DNA from: Desulfobulbaceae bacterium BRH_c16a
Lineage (GTDB): Bacteria; Desulfobacterota; Desulfobulbia; Desulfobulbales; Desulfocapsaceae
Assembly (NCBI GenBank): GCA_000961725.1
Contig: LADS01000003.1
Coordinates: 1-64,000, forward strand
DNA: 64,000 nucleotides
Reading direction: 5' to 3'
The translations under genes were made by a program, and so were the position numbers. Of the stretch, positions 38,238-48,139 are shown piece by piece. Every line of letters starts with the position of its first letter. The first letter of the stretch is position 1. The notes under the pieces are model-generated. The model searched no databases, was not told where the DNA came from, and saw only the letters and a program-made list of their open reading frames with translations.

Positions 38238-39623
38238 ATGACTGATCAGATAGCATCGACCTTACAGGCAAATTTTCGCGGACGGCTTATCAGCCAAAAA
38301 GATCCAGACTATGATGCCGCTCGTGCTCTTTTCAATGGCATGATCGACAAGCGGCCGCGTTTAATCGCGCGCTGCGTCGACGTCGCCGACATCATCACCG
38401 CAGTAAACTATGGGCGTGACCAAGGTCTCCTCATCGCGATCCGTGGCGGTGGCCACAACGGCCCCGGTCTCGGGAGTTGTGACGACGGTCTGGTGGTCGA
38501 CCTCTCAATAATGAGAAGCGTGCGTGTGGATCCGGCGACCAGAACCGTTCGGGTCGATCCCGGCTGTACTTCGGGTGACGTCGATCACGCCACCCATCCC
38601 TTCGGACTGGCCGTTCCCTTCGGCCTCGTCTCGTCTACCGGTGTCGCGGGCCTTACTCTCGGCGGGGGTACCGGTTACCTCACGCGCCAGTACGGTCTCA
38701 CGATCGATAACCTGCTCGAGGCAGACGTTGTTCTTTCCGACGGCAGTTTTGTGACTGCCGGCGAGAGCAGCCATCCCGATCTCTTCTGGGCTCTTCGCGG
38801 GGGTGGCGGCAATTTTGGCGTCGTCACGAGCTTCCTGTTCCGGGCCCATCCGGTCAGCATGGTTTACGCCGGTCCGATTTTTTGGGAAGCGACGCACGCC
38901 AAGGCGGTAATGCGGGCGTATCGCGAGTTCCTGCCGACAGTTCCCGAGGAACTGGGTACCTTCGTCGGCCTCAAGACAGTGCCGCCGATGGAACCATTCC
39001 CCGGGGAGTTCTGGGGTAAACGCGCCTGCGCCGTCATCTCCTGCTACAACGGACCCGCTGCCGAGGGCGAGAAGGAGATGGCACGACTGCTGCAAACCCT
39101 GCCTCCGCCCATCTTCAACTGGATGAGTGAGACGCCTTACCCGGCGATCCAAACGCTTTTCGATCCATTCTTCCCGCAGGGTCTTCAGTGGTATTGGAAG
39201 GGCGATTTCGTGAAATCCCTGTCCGACGAGGCAATCGACATGCACATCGCCCAGGCGGCCAAGGCGCCGAGCGCATTGTCGCTCATGCATCTCTATCCGA
39301 TTAATGGGGCGGTGCACCGCATTGCCAAGGATGCGACTGCATGGAGCGCCCGTGATGCAACCTGGTCAATGGTTATCGCGGGGATCGACTCCGACCCGAA
39401 ACAGGCCGAGGCTTTGAAGGCGTGGGGGAGAGGATACTGGAAAGCCGTCCACCCCTTCAACCTTGGCGGGGCGTATGTCAACTTCATGATGGACGACGAG
39501 GCCGCCGGCCTCATTGAAACGACCTACGGCGAAAACTACAAACGTCTAACGGCGGTGAAAGCGAAGTACGATCCGAAGAATCTTTTCAGGGTCAATCAGA
39601 ATATCCTGCCGGCAAATTCCTGA
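38238..39623 (+). CDS. FAD-binding oxidoreductase (PCMH/berberine-bridge-like)
   Basis: RCVDVADIITAVNYGRDQGLLIAIRGGGHNGPG ... GGGTGYLTRQYGLTIDNLLEADVVLSDG ... C-terminal NYKRLTAVKAKYDPKNLFRVNQNI. Confidence 0.92.
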   Translation: MTDQIASTLQANFRGRLISQKDPDYDAARALFNGMIDKRPRLIARCVDVADIITAVNYGRDQGLLIAIRGGGHNGPGLGSCDDGLVVDLSIMRSVRVDPATRTVRVDPGCTSGDVDHATHPFGLAVPFGLVSSTGVAGLTLGGGTGYLTRQYGLTIDNLLEADVVLSDGSFVTAGESSHPDLFWALRGGGGNFGVVTSFLFRAHPVSMVYAGPIFWEATHAKAVMRAYREFLPTVPEELGTFVGLKTVPPMEPFPGEFWGKRACAVISCYNGPAAEGEKEMARLLQTLPPPIFNWMSETPYPAIQTLFDPFFPQGLQWYWKGDFVKSLSDEAIDMHIAQAAKAPSALSLMHLYPINGAVHRIAKDATAWSARDATWSMVIAGIDSDPKQAEALKAWGRGYWKAVHPFNLGGAYVNFMMDDEAAGLIETTYGENYKRLTAVKAKYDPKNLFRVNQNILPANS

Positions 39624-39826
39624 TTGCCGACAGACCTGATGAGCGTCTGAACGGGATTTTGGGCGGCCCCGCCAGATCGCTGTCTCCCCAGTGACGGCAG
39701 CAGGAAGCCTGCGGTGCCAGCAGTCTATACACCGAGCGGACCGCATCGCTCGGGAAGCCTCGGGTGTAGAGCAGGGATAAACGCCGCCGCTTTTCAGCTC
39801 GAGAGGGATCGACTGCCGGTCGAGGG

Positions 39827-40087
39827 CTATTGACCGGCCTGGTCCTCGAGCCGAAGACGCAGTTCCGCCTCCAGTTGTTCGGCCACCCTTGTCATGGTTG
39901 CCGATTCGTGGACGGGGCCGGAATCGTTCCAGCCGACCCGGAAGGCCGTCTCCTTTTTCTGCCGGAACTCCGCTACCGAGCCGACGTATACTTTGTAACA
40001 CAGCAGTTTCTGCAGGATATGCTTTTCGGCCGAGCTGAGATCGCGCTCGGTATCGATTTCGCTGTTGTCGGCAAGATTGATGATCAT
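39827..40087 (-). CDS. small hypothetical protein
   Basis: MIINLADNSEIDTERDLSSAEKHILQKLLCYKVYVGSVAEFRQKKETAFRVGW..., coding-like composition. Confidence 0.5.
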   Translation of the reverse strand: MIINLADNSEIDTERDLSSAEKHILQKLLCYKVYVGSVAEFRQKKETAFRVGWNDSGPVHESATMTRVAEQLEAELRLRLEDQAGQ

Positions 40088-40263
40088 ATTCCGTTGTCTG
40101 CTTCAGGTTAATGAGAGGAAGATCCTTCATCTTAACCATGGATCGTCGCTGCCGTCAAATGAAGAAGGACCGCTTTTTTCTGATCCTTATGGTTGGAAAC
40201 GCACGGCCGGAAACAGGGATCACCTGGAATCACCTGTTTCCGCTTATCCGTGCGTTTTCCGGT

Positions 40264-41157
40264 TCAGGCCACCATCCTGACTTTGGAAACCGTGAGATCC
40301 TTTCGGTTTCTTTCGTGCTTGCCGTTGTCCGCAGGGCGCCGGCTCGGCCTGTCTGCAGTCGCGGGCATTTTCAAGACCTCTTTGATAGTCATCTCTTTGG
40401 GACCCTGGAAGGCCGGCACCCCGATCGTGATTTGTTCTTGCGGGATATTGAGCTGCAGCGTTCCGTGGAGTAAATCAGGCCAGGTGAAAATGGTCGACCA
40501 GTTCGAGTCGGTCTCCTTCTGCACGATCGAGTGATGAATCCCGTGCATGCGCGGGGTAACGATGACCCTCACCAGTTTTCGCTCGAATTCGATCGGAAGC
40601 CTGATATTGGAGTGATGGAACATGATTTCGAGCAGCGTCAGCAACTGCCAGGTGGAAAGCGCCAGGGGCGAGATTCCCAGAAAGAAGACCTGGGCGCCTC
40701 TCCACGGGGCCGATAGCAGCATCTCTACAGGATGAAACCGCAACGCAGTGGAGGCATCCAGGTCAAGGTCCACATGATGGGCCTGATGCAGGCGCCACAG
40801 CAGGGGAACCCGGTGGGTCAGATAATGCCAGACAAAAAGGGTGTAATCGAGCAGCACCACGGACAACAAGACTTCCAGCCAGACCGGCATGCGAAACATC
40901 CTGAGCAAACCGAAATTGCGCTGCTCGCCTACCTTCATGAGATACCCGGTCAAGGGCTTTTCCGAAGCCCGAATGGTGGCCGCTGTTGTGACCGACATGA
41001 AGAGATTTCGGACATTGCGCCTGATTTTGTCTTGCCGCGGTTTTCTTAAGGGGCGCTTGTTTTCAAAATACAAAATTGTCAGGGCAGTGCCAACGATCAA
41101 AAGACCGCTCAGCCACCCCGGGGGTTCACGATCCAGCAGGCTTGACCTTTTTTTCAT
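40264..41157 (-). CDS. sterol desaturase/fatty acid hydroxylase family protein
   Basis: His-box pattern WHYLTHRVPLLWRLHQAHHVD ... HHSNIRLP ... PRMHGIHHS. Confidence 0.9.
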   Translation of the reverse strand: MKKRSSLLDREPPGWLSGLLIVGTALTILYFENKRPLRKPRQDKIRRNVRNLFMSVTTAATIRASEKPLTGYLMKVGEQRNFGLLRMFRMPVWLEVLLSVVLLDYTLFVWHYLTHRVPLLWRLHQAHHVDLDLDASTALRFHPVEMLLSAPWRGAQVFFLGISPLALSTWQLLTLLEIMFHHSNIRLPIEFERKLVRVIVTPRMHGIHHSIVQKETDSNWSTIFTWPDLLHGTLQLNIPQEQITIGVPAFQGPKEMTIKEVLKMPATADRPSRRPADNGKHERNRKDLTVSKVRMVA

Positions 41158-41696
41158 AGCCGCTCCTCCCTTCCCGTTGCAGTCCGCGATGCGATCTTTC
41201 CAATACGCGGCGCCAGCCGGTGAACCGCTTCCGCCGTCAGGGTCCAGGCGACATGATTTCCAAGCTCCTTGGCGTTTAACTGCCAGGGAATTTTCTGTAT
41301 TCCCGGCGACACCCCCATAAGCGGGGCCATTGCGCCGTCGCAGCCAAAGAAAAACGGCACGGCAAAGGGGAGCCCCATGGCTTTACGGACAGCGGGAAAC
41401 TGTCGTCGGAGCCCGGCATAGATGAGACCCCACATGATCCCGTAGGCCACCCCGAAGGCCACCCGTGACCTGCGCACCTGCTCTTCGGTAAGTTCATGGC
41501 CCAGAATCTTGCGGGCAAAGTGCGGCCCGGCCATTTTATGGGCGGAATCCTCGCGGACCTGTTTTTCGCGGCGTTTTTGCTCTTCGCTGACCATCCTGCC
41601 GGTATATTTATCCACCTGGCCCACAACAGCTCCGGCCAGCAGTCCGGCGGCCACGCCCGTCAGAAATGTTCGAAAGGTGCTTTGTTTTGCATGCAT
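41154..41696 (-). CDS. DUF1440/YagU-like membrane protein
   Basis: FRTFLTGVAAGLLAGAVVGQVDKYTGRMVSEEQKRREKQVRED ... VAYGIMWGLIYAGLRRQFPAVRKAMG; 4-nt overlap with the hydroxylase gene. Confidence 0.65.
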   Translation of the reverse strand: MHAKQSTFRTFLTGVAAGLLAGAVVGQVDKYTGRMVSEEQKRREKQVREDSAHKMAGPHFARKILGHELTEEQVRRSRVAFGVAYGIMWGLIYAGLRRQFPAVRKAMGLPFAVPFFFGCDGAMAPLMGVSPGIQKIPWQLNAKELGNHVAWTLTAEAVHRLAPRIGKIASRTATGREERL

Positions 41697-41847
41697 AGGA
41701 TCCTCCTTGTAGGAAATTTTATAGACCACATCCATTGCCCCAACTCAAAGACTGGCTTCACTAAAAAAGGTCGCCGCCTGGATTACCGCACTGCCGATTT
41801 GGCGGATGCAGGCACAACTTCGCATCCTTGGGGGCTCCCGGGCTGGG

Positions 41848-42249
41848 TCATCCCCCGCTGCCCCAACTTCCCCCGCTGCCGTAGGGCCGGGTGAGGATTT
41901 CAAGCAGATGCCCGTTCGGGTCCTCAAAGTACAACCCGCGACCGCCGTCCCGGTGATTAATCTCACCCGGACTGCTTTGGTACGGATCGGCCCAGTAGTC
42001 AAGGCGGCGTTCGCGGATGCGGGCGAAGATCTCATCGAATTCGTTTTCGGTGATCAGAAAGGCATAGTGTTGCGATACGATTTCGCCTTCGGTATCGTAA
42101 AAGTCGAGATTCACGTCGTTGGCCGTCTTGACCACCTGGAAGGGGCCGAAGGGGGTAGCGTCGGGCAGTGCGAGAATCTCGGTGAGAAACCTGGCGGATG
42201 CCTCTTTGTCGTGTGCTTTTATGATGGTGTGGTTGAGCTCTACAGGCAT
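41848..42249 (-). CDS. VOC/glyoxalase family protein
   Basis: MPVELNHTIIKAHDKEASARFLTEILALP ... GGRGLYFEDPNGHLLEILTRPY. Confidence 0.9.
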   Translation of the reverse strand: MPVELNHTIIKAHDKEASARFLTEILALPDATPFGPFQVVKTANDVNLDFYDTEGEIVSQHYAFLITENEFDEIFARIRERRLDYWADPYQSSPGEINHRDGGRGLYFEDPNGHLLEILTRPYGSGGSWGSGG

Positions 42250-42289
42250 GGCGTCCTCCTTGAGGTTTAATCGGACCGATCGCGGATTT

Positions 42290-42805
42290 TCAACGGTTGA
42301 TCATTATTGCCGGGATGATCCTATAGTCGCTCTGGAAAACCAGGTTATGGAGGTCGGCACTGGCAATCGCCCGCAATATAGGCAGCTCGCCCTCCGCGTC
42401 ATCCCTGCTGAAGACATTCAGGGGCCAGTTACCGACCGTTGCTCCGCGCAGATGTGGGTGGTGGAACGTACTGCCGAAAAAGGCCTCCAGTGTGATAGGC
42501 TGAATGCGACGCTCCAGCTGCTCCGGCCAGCTCAACGTCCAGGTCGCATTGAGATCCCCACTGGCAGAGCGGAGCAGCCAGGTTGCCGTGACGGTGCCGG
42601 TGGCCAGAAGCAATGACTCGTTGATCTCCTCGAGGGTTTGTCGGGCATAGGGGTCCAGAAAACCGACCGCCTCGGCGAAGAGGCGTTCTTTATCCTCCCG
42701 GCTAACTGCACTGTCGCCGTGCCTGCCGTCGCGCAGATCGATGAAATGTCGCTGTAATGCCAGCAAATGGGCCGGGAGGGCTGCAGGGAAGGAATCTGAG
42801 GCCAT
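42290..42805 (-). CDS. hypothetical protein
   Basis: 171-aa ORF with RBS-like CAAGGAGG upstream of the ATG; no recognised family. Confidence 0.55.
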   Translation of the reverse strand: MASDSFPAALPAHLLALQRHFIDLRDGRHGDSAVSREDKERLFAEAVGFLDPYARQTLEEINESLLLATGTVTATWLLRSASGDLNATWTLSWPEQLERRIQPITLEAFFGSTFHHPHLRGATVGNWPLNVFSRDDAEGELPILRAIASADLHNLVFQSDYRIIPAIMINR

Positions 42806-42921
42806 GACATCCTCCTTGGGAAATGGATGAACGAGAGGGACTTGAGGAAAAATGTAAGCAGGATTGAAGAGGATGCCGGAAAAATCTATCCGGGATGAAA
42901 ACCGTGCGGTGGAAGGATGCC

Positions 42922-44214
42922 TCAGAGCGTGACCCGCGGCAGCTCCTCGGCCAGCGCCTGAAAGCGTTCGACATTCATCCTGATCCGCGCCAGCAGCTTC
43001 CGGGCGAAAGCCTGTTCATCCTCGTGCAGCCCCACGTCCGGCACCAACTTATCCAGACCGACCCGGACGGCTGTGCATAGCGACTTCAGGGTGGCAGCCA
43101 CCTGCCGCTGCGGCAGCCGGCAGGCGTCGCAGAACTCGGCCAGTTGATAGGGCAGGATCTCCTCGCTGACAAACTCGTCACCTATCGCCATGGCCAGATC
43201 GCGGTCGAACTCGTCATAGATGCCGATATTGAGCAAGTCGTAGCAGGGTGCCATATCTATCCCTCGCTTGCCGACGAAGAACGAGAGGTTTTTAGCGTGG
43301 GCGTCGCTGTTGTCGATCAGGAGCTGAAAGAAGGTCCACTGGAGCAGATCCCGGATCGCCCTGGCCGGAATGCGGCAGCGCCGGCATGCCGCGAAGAGCT
43401 GGGGCAGACTGGCGCCGGTGCGGATACGTGCCCCCTCTCCAGACTTGCCGAAAGGTCGCTCGTATTTGTAGGTCGGCGGCAGGTCGAGCATCTGACAACC
43501 GTCGATCAGGTGCAATCGCTCGACCTGAGCCCGGTGCCGGCGGCGGTCGAAGCGATCTACCACCAGCACCGGCTCTCCGAACCGTTGCAGGGAAACTTGA
43601 GCAACGGACAGCCCGGCCAGACGGGCCAGTTCCATGCAGAGGAACTCGTTGACCACCATGTGCATGTCCTGCCGCCTGCCGAATTTGAGGATATGAGTCG
43701 AGGCCAGTTCCCCCTCGCCGAACCCCATGACGCCGTCCGGCCTGATCAGGATCGGCAGCTTGTCCTGCACGCCGGTCACCGAGAGCCGCGGTTTGCCGTC
43801 CCAGCGGGCAATGGAGATCTCCCGGCGGCAGGCGATGCGTTTGGTCAACTCCTCGCGACTTACCGGGCGAAATTCAGTCGGCCACTTTAGCCCCTTTTCG
43901 CCATCGTAGAGAAAGCTCAAAGCCCCCGTCGTTTCGGCACCGAGCAAGGCGATCAACCCGAAAATGTTGCTTTTGGATATCTGATGATCGAGGGAAAGTT
44001 CATCGAGCCATTTCCCCTCGGGGAGCAGGTTGGCAAGAAAACGCTTGACCTGCTCCGACTGGCAGACGCCGGGCTGCAGATGCGGCGAGATCGGGTATCC
44101 TCGACTGGCAAGCCACGACGGCGCGTATTCCAGATGATAGCGGTCGTCCCTGCCCTGCAGAGTCACTGTTCCCAGGAGTTCGTGGTTCAAAAAGATGGTC
44201 AGACGCTCGGCCAT
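42922..44214 (-). CDS. hipA: HipA-like kinase toxin
   Basis: ISKSNIFGLIALLGAETTGALSF ... RLSVTGVQDKLPILI ... VLVVDRFDRRRHRAQVERLHLIDGCQMLDLPPTYKYE ... NSDAHAKNLSFF ... APCYDLLNIGIY. Confidence 0.9.
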   Translation of the reverse strand: MAERLTIFLNHELLGTVTLQGRDDRYHLEYAPSWLASRGYPISPHLQPGVCQSEQVKRFLANLLPEGKWLDELSLDHQISKSNIFGLIALLGAETTGALSFLYDGEKGLKWPTEFRPVSREELTKRIACRREISIARWDGKPRLSVTGVQDKLPILIRPDGVMGFGEGELASTHILKFGRRQDMHMVVNEFLCMELARLAGLSVAQVSLQRFGEPVLVVDRFDRRRHRAQVERLHLIDGCQMLDLPPTYKYERPFGKSGEGARIRTGASLPQLFAACRRCRIPARAIRDLLQWTFFQLLIDNSDAHAKNLSFFVGKRGIDMAPCYDLLNIGIYDEFDRDLAMAIGDEFVSEEILPYQLAEFCDACRLPQRQVAATLKSLCTAVRVGLDKLVPDVGLHEDEQAFARKLLARIRMNVERFQALAEELPRVTL

Positions 44215-44468
44215 CACTCCTCCCACGGCTCGATAACGAGATTGACGCCGAGCATGCGGCAAACGGCCAGGACGCTGGAGAGTTTGACGTCCCCCTTGGC
44301 CGTCTCCAGCCGGGTCAGGGTGTCCACGGCAACACCGCAGAAGGCAGCGGCCTCGTGGATACCAAGACCGGCCTGGGTGCGCCGGGCACGAATGAAACGA
44401 CCCAAGGTCACGGCATCCAGCGGGCCTAGTTGGGCAGGAGTGGGCAAGGGCTTGATGGTTTTCGGCAT
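44214..44468 (-). CDS. hipB: HipB-like XRE-family HTH antitoxin
   Basis: ARRTQAGLGIHEAAAFCGVAVDTLTRLETAKGDVKLSSVLAVCRMLGV; TGATG overlap with hipA. Confidence 0.87.
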   Translation of the reverse strand: MPKTIKPLPTPAQLGPLDAVTLGRFIRARRTQAGLGIHEAAAFCGVAVDTLTRLETAKGDVKLSSVLAVCRMLGVNLVIEPWEE

Positions 44469-44486
44469 GGTCTTCTCTCAGATATA

Positions 44487-44552
44487 TACTGTTACGGTAG
44501 TATATATAGCCGATGGTTGAGAACCGTCAAGATAAATACTGCTCTGACAGTA
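44487..44552. promoter_or_regulatory. two candidate HipB operators upstream of hipB
   Basis: TACTG-N6-TAGTA at 44487-44502 and TACTG-N6-CAGTA at 44537-44552: same geometry, centres 50 bp apart. Confidence 0.6.
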
Positions 44553-44563
44553 CAAATGACACT

Positions 44564-45379
44564 TTACTTGTACACATCTATGCCAAATATTTGCGGTTCT
44601 TTCCGAGTACTGCAATTCTCATTTAACCAGTTGGCAATATTTTTCCACTTGCTGTCTTCCATGACCCTTGCACCTGTGGGACAGTTTTTAATACAAGCAC
44701 AACAGCGAATGCAGAGCTCGACTTGAGTTGCCACGCTGCCATTCATTGAAATGGCTGCAGTTGGACATACATCGGCACACGTACCGCAAACCGTGCATGT
44801 GTCTTCTTTGGTCACTGGTGCAACGGCCAAAGATCGCACCCCGCCTTCATATGGAAACCTGCCGGGAATTTGCAAATCCATGAGGGCGTCAGGCGATTGT
44901 AACACTTTGATTTTATCCTTTATTTTTGTGCCAAAAGCCATCGCCTTTTGCACATCCAGGCTATCCGGACGTCCATTTGCAATGGGAACATCCTTTGTTG
45001 CAAAAGAGTGCTCCCCAATGAATGCAGCACCGGCAACCGGGTTAAAGCCCAACTCAATTGCAAGATCTTTTAACTCCAACAATGCATCTTCAAACTCCCG
45101 GTTCCCATAGACAACTATGAGAATCGCCAAGGTCTTGCCGGCTTTCAGTTGTTTGAACCTTTTGATTGCATCAGCCGGCAGACGACCACCGTAAACAGGT
45201 GCACCTATAATGACGAGTTCATCTGAAAATGGTGGTACTGTTTTTTGAACTCCTTGCGGAAGTGTCAGATTAATTTGCTCTACATCAGCAGCAGCGATAC
45301 CTTCAGCAATACTTTCCAATACTTTTCGAGTGGTTCCAGTGGGTGAAAAATAGATGAGTTTTACCTGTTTTATTTTCAA
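44564..45379 (-). CDS. EFR1-type flavodoxin plus 2[4Fe-4S] ferredoxin protein
   Basis: VKLIYFSPTGTTRKVLESIAEGI (flavodoxin) and CTVCGTCADVCPTAAISMNG...CIRCCACIKNCPTGARVM. TTG start after AAAGGAGG. Confidence 0.87.
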   Translation of the reverse strand: MKIKQVKLIYFSPTGTTRKVLESIAEGIAAADVEQINLTLPQGVQKTVPPFSDELVIIGAPVYGGRLPADAIKRFKQLKAGKTLAILIVVYGNREFEDALLELKDLAIELGFNPVAGAAFIGEHSFATKDVPIANGRPDSLDVQKAMAFGTKIKDKIKVLQSPDALMDLQIPGRFPYEGGVRSLAVAPVTKEDTCTVCGTCADVCPTAAISMNGSVATQVELCIRCCACIKNCPTGARVMEDSKWKNIANWLNENCSTRKEPQIFGIDVYK

Positions 45380-45435
45380 TGCATTTCCTCCTTTCATATG
45401 GCTCGAAAAAAAATCAACTCCTATGGGAAATCTCT

Positions 45436-45791
45436 TCAGAGTTCCAGCAAATGCTCATTTTTTTCCACAAGGATGGCATTGTAGCGCCCTTGGAATAAAT
45501 GGCCGACCCGATGATGCCGGAGATTGAATCTCTGGGTATACACGCCATTCAAATGTCGCATTCCCAGGGAAAGATTTGGGTCCTGTGTTTCCACCAGGAT
45601 GTGGCAATGGTTATCCAGCAGACAAAAAGCATGGACAACCAATTGTATTTATTAACAAGATTGCCGAGTATCTCCAGGAATACCAGCCGGTCAGTATCAT
45701 CCATAAAAATACTTTCCCGTGCGTTTCCTCGGAAAGTGACATGAGATACTGCTCCCGGATATTCTATTCTAAGTGGTCTTGCCATCGACAA
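45436..45791 (-). pseudogene. frameshifted and truncated REP-associated (Y1) transposase
   Basis: Frame 1 MARPLRIEYPGAVSHVTFRGNARESIFMDDTDRLVFLEILGNLVNKYNW; frame 2 VVHAFCLLDNHCHILVETQDPNLSLGMRHLNGVYTQRFNLRHHRVGHLFQGRYNAILVEKNEHLLEL*. Confidence 0.85.
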
Positions 45792-45859
45792 ACGTAACGC
45801 ATTATGTCCCCAGGAATTCCGGAGAGAGATTCCCCCGGCTACCCGATTAGCGGCCCACC

Positions 45860-46216
45860 CTAAATGGAAAACATAACTGCCTTATACGATAAATAAAATA
45901 CGCTAATAGTTATACCTGAAAACACAAGTGCAATGAACCAATTGAATGATCTTTTTATGTAGCCCCATACCCGCTTCAATATCCCAATATCCTTTGATGG
46001 TTTTGGTGTAATCTCAGCGAAGTAACTCTTCAATGCTATCATGGACAGAAACCAAAGCGGCAAAACCACTGCTGAAAGTTCCTGATCTGATTTCACTATG
46101 CTTTGTTCAAAGAAAATCACATATCCACAAAAGACGGATGATGCAATTAGCCCCAACCAAATGAGTAGTGATGCCTTCTCGAGCTTTAAAGCTATCTGAT
46201 GATAGAACTCAATCAT
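45860..46216 (-). CDS. small membrane protein
   Basis: 118-aa ORF with about three hydrophobic segments. Confidence 0.5.
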   Translation of the reverse strand: MIEFYHQIALKLEKASLLIWLGLIASSVFCGYVIFFEQSIVKSDQELSAVVLPLWFLSMIALKSYFAEITPKPSKDIGILKRVWGYIKRSFNWFIALVFSGITISVFYLSYKAVMFSI

Positions 46217-46285
46217 AGTTACCGTGGTCTGACCCCATCTGGTACCGAAAATTTCGGTATCTACGCCTAATCTAGCGGACCTGTC

Positions 46286-46987
46286 TTAGTCTTCCTTCAT
46301 TATTTTGATTGTTCTCTCATCGAGGCATGATCGCAAAAAGCTGTTCATGGGTTTCTGTTGACCTGTCTGATAAAATTCCAACATGAGATTATTAAATTCC
46401 AACTGGCGTTTTGCAGGAAGATTGATAACTGGGTATCCTTCGCTTAGCAAAAGTCCATTCATCATAAATCGTCCCATGCGTTTGTTGACATCATAAAAGA
46501 ATTGACTTCTTGCCATGGTGAGGAAAACATGGATGGCACGGTCATAAATGTCAGCAATTTGTTGTACTTCATTGACGAGAGACTCAAACAATAACGGAAG
46601 ATCCTCGGAACTCGGCGGCATATAGTCGGTTCCGGCAATAGTAACCGAGCCGGTGCGAAACTTGCCCCAGGCAAGTGCTTCGTTTTTACCGGCTATTGCG
46701 TGCAATTCACACGCCCTCTGCGCAGATATGGAGAAATCCCCTTGCTCCACCCATCGAAAAAGAGTGCGCCAGGCATTTGCCTGATTCAAGGCTATTTCTT
46801 GATCGGTAACTTTATACCCCCCGACAGTTATGCCATCCAGCAACGTCTGAATTTCCGGCAGGGTGAAAGGTATGCCTTCTAGATTTACTGCATCGTAAAC
46901 CAGCTCAGAGAGTTGGCGTTTTGCCAACATTAATGATCGCGCTTTGTTGGGTGGCATATGCCATACTGTATCCTGTGTCACTTTCAT
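46286..46987 (-). CDS. Fic/DOC family protein with atypical catalytic motif
   Basis: MARSQFFYDVNKRMGRFMMNGLLLSEGYP aligns to HPFxDGNKRxGR with His replaced by Gln. Confidence 0.78.
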   Translation of the reverse strand: MKVTQDTVWHMPPNKARSLMLAKRQLSELVYDAVNLEGIPFTLPEIQTLLDGITVGGYKVTDQEIALNQANAWRTLFRWVEQGDFSISAQRACELHAIAGKNEALAWGKFRTGSVTIAGTDYMPPSSEDLPLLFESLVNEVQQIADIYDRAIHVFLTMARSQFFYDVNKRMGRFMMNGLLLSEGYPVINLPAKRQLEFNNLMLEFYQTGQQKPMNSFLRSCLDERTIKIMKED

Positions 46988-47099
46988 TTCTCCGAATCAA
47001 TTTATCAAAAACGACCATCTCGTAAAAAGCCCAAATAGCTGCATGAGCAACACCATAAAACAACAATTTACCAGGCTGAACCGACAGCGAGCGATATTT

Positions 47100-47244
47100 T
47101 TAGATGGGCAAAAAGGACTGAATTAATTCTTTACCTTCTTCCACGCTTTCATCAACATAGTTGTCGACCAGGATGATCCGCCGCCGGGCCGGCAAAGGTA
47201 TAGGCATCAAAACCAGGGTCGATTATTCGATTTTTCTCAGTCAT
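47100..47244 (-). pseudogene. remnant resembling the C-terminal region of ORF6N/RhuM-like proteins
   Basis: ..GFDAYTF + PARRRIILVDNYVDESVEEGKELIQSFLPI*, frameshifted. Confidence 0.4.
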
Positions 47245-47506
47245 TTCTCTGCACCCTTTCCAGAACGACTGCTGCAAAGATCTCCGTATCTCCTGTTTCG
47301 GTGGTTTGAAATTCACCTTCGAAATACATATTTTCAGGTTCATGCTTCAGCGTTATCACGGTTGGCTGGTGAAAATTTTCGTAGCCGGTTTCATAACCGC
47401 TGACCAACACAGGTAATTCCTGGGGTAAGGTCTGCAAGACTTCAATCAACTGAGAAACGGTAAAATGGAAGACTTCTTTTTCAAGCTCTCCTTGGTTACT
47501 CATCAT
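47237..47506 (-). CDS. small hypothetical protein
   Basis: MMSNQGELEKEVFHFTVSQLIEVLQTLPQELPVLVSGYETGYENFHQPTVITLKHEP... Confidence 0.5.
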   Translation of the reverse strand: MMSNQGELEKEVFHFTVSQLIEVLQTLPQELPVLVSGYETGYENFHQPTVITLKHEPENMYFEGEFQTTETGDTEIFAAVVLERVQRND

Positions 47507-47651
47507 GCAATATCTCCCATCGCTCGGTTCTTGGTGGCTCCGACATCCTGACAATGTCTGCATGCTCGATTGTTCCCCTGGTTACAAAAGGATAAATTCT
47601 TGGCTCGATATGTGCGGCAAGATCGGACATGGAACAAAGATAACGAATTGT

Positions 47652-48030
47652 TCATCCTTCGACCTTCACCTTCGCCAAATTCTCGGCAATCAGCGCATTC
47701 AACCGCTTTTCCTCCTGCAACTGCTCCTCAAATTCCGCCTTCAACTTATAAAACCTCTCCTTGAAATCAAAATCATCCTCGTCATCGGCCAAGCCCAAAT
47801 ATCGGCCCGGGGTCAGCACATAATCCAGTTCCCGCACCCGTTTTCGATGTAGGCGGAGTTACAGAAGCCCTTTACATCCTCTTAATCGCCGTCCGGATTT
47901 CTCCAGTTGTGATAGGTGGCGGAGATCGCAGTAATATCTGCCGCCGAGAATTCCTTTGTTCGGCGATTGATCAGGTGGCCCAGGTTGCGGGCATCAATAA
48001 AGAGGATCTCATCAATGCGGTTGAATAATT
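47652..48030 (-). pseudogene. 3' remnant of a type I restriction-modification methyltransferase gene (hsdM)
   Basis: LFNRIDEILFIDARNLGHLINRRTKEFSAADITAISATYHNWRNPDGD* / [13 protein letters not shown] / [57 protein letters not shown], HsdM C-terminal signature. Confidence 0.78.
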
Positions 48031-48139
48031 TGATTGATAACGATTAATCATTCCTATTCCTTTCATCATCCAACGTGAAGGTCTGCCGTATTGAACGAGG
48101 CATGGGGGCAAACGATGTATGGGTTCAGGTTTTGAAAAA

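Noticed and set aside
46247-46263. TACCGAAA-A-TTTCGGTA palindrome upstream of the small membrane protein gene
   Set aside because: Short and AT-rich enough to arise by chance; only noted as context for RAYT-type palindromes.
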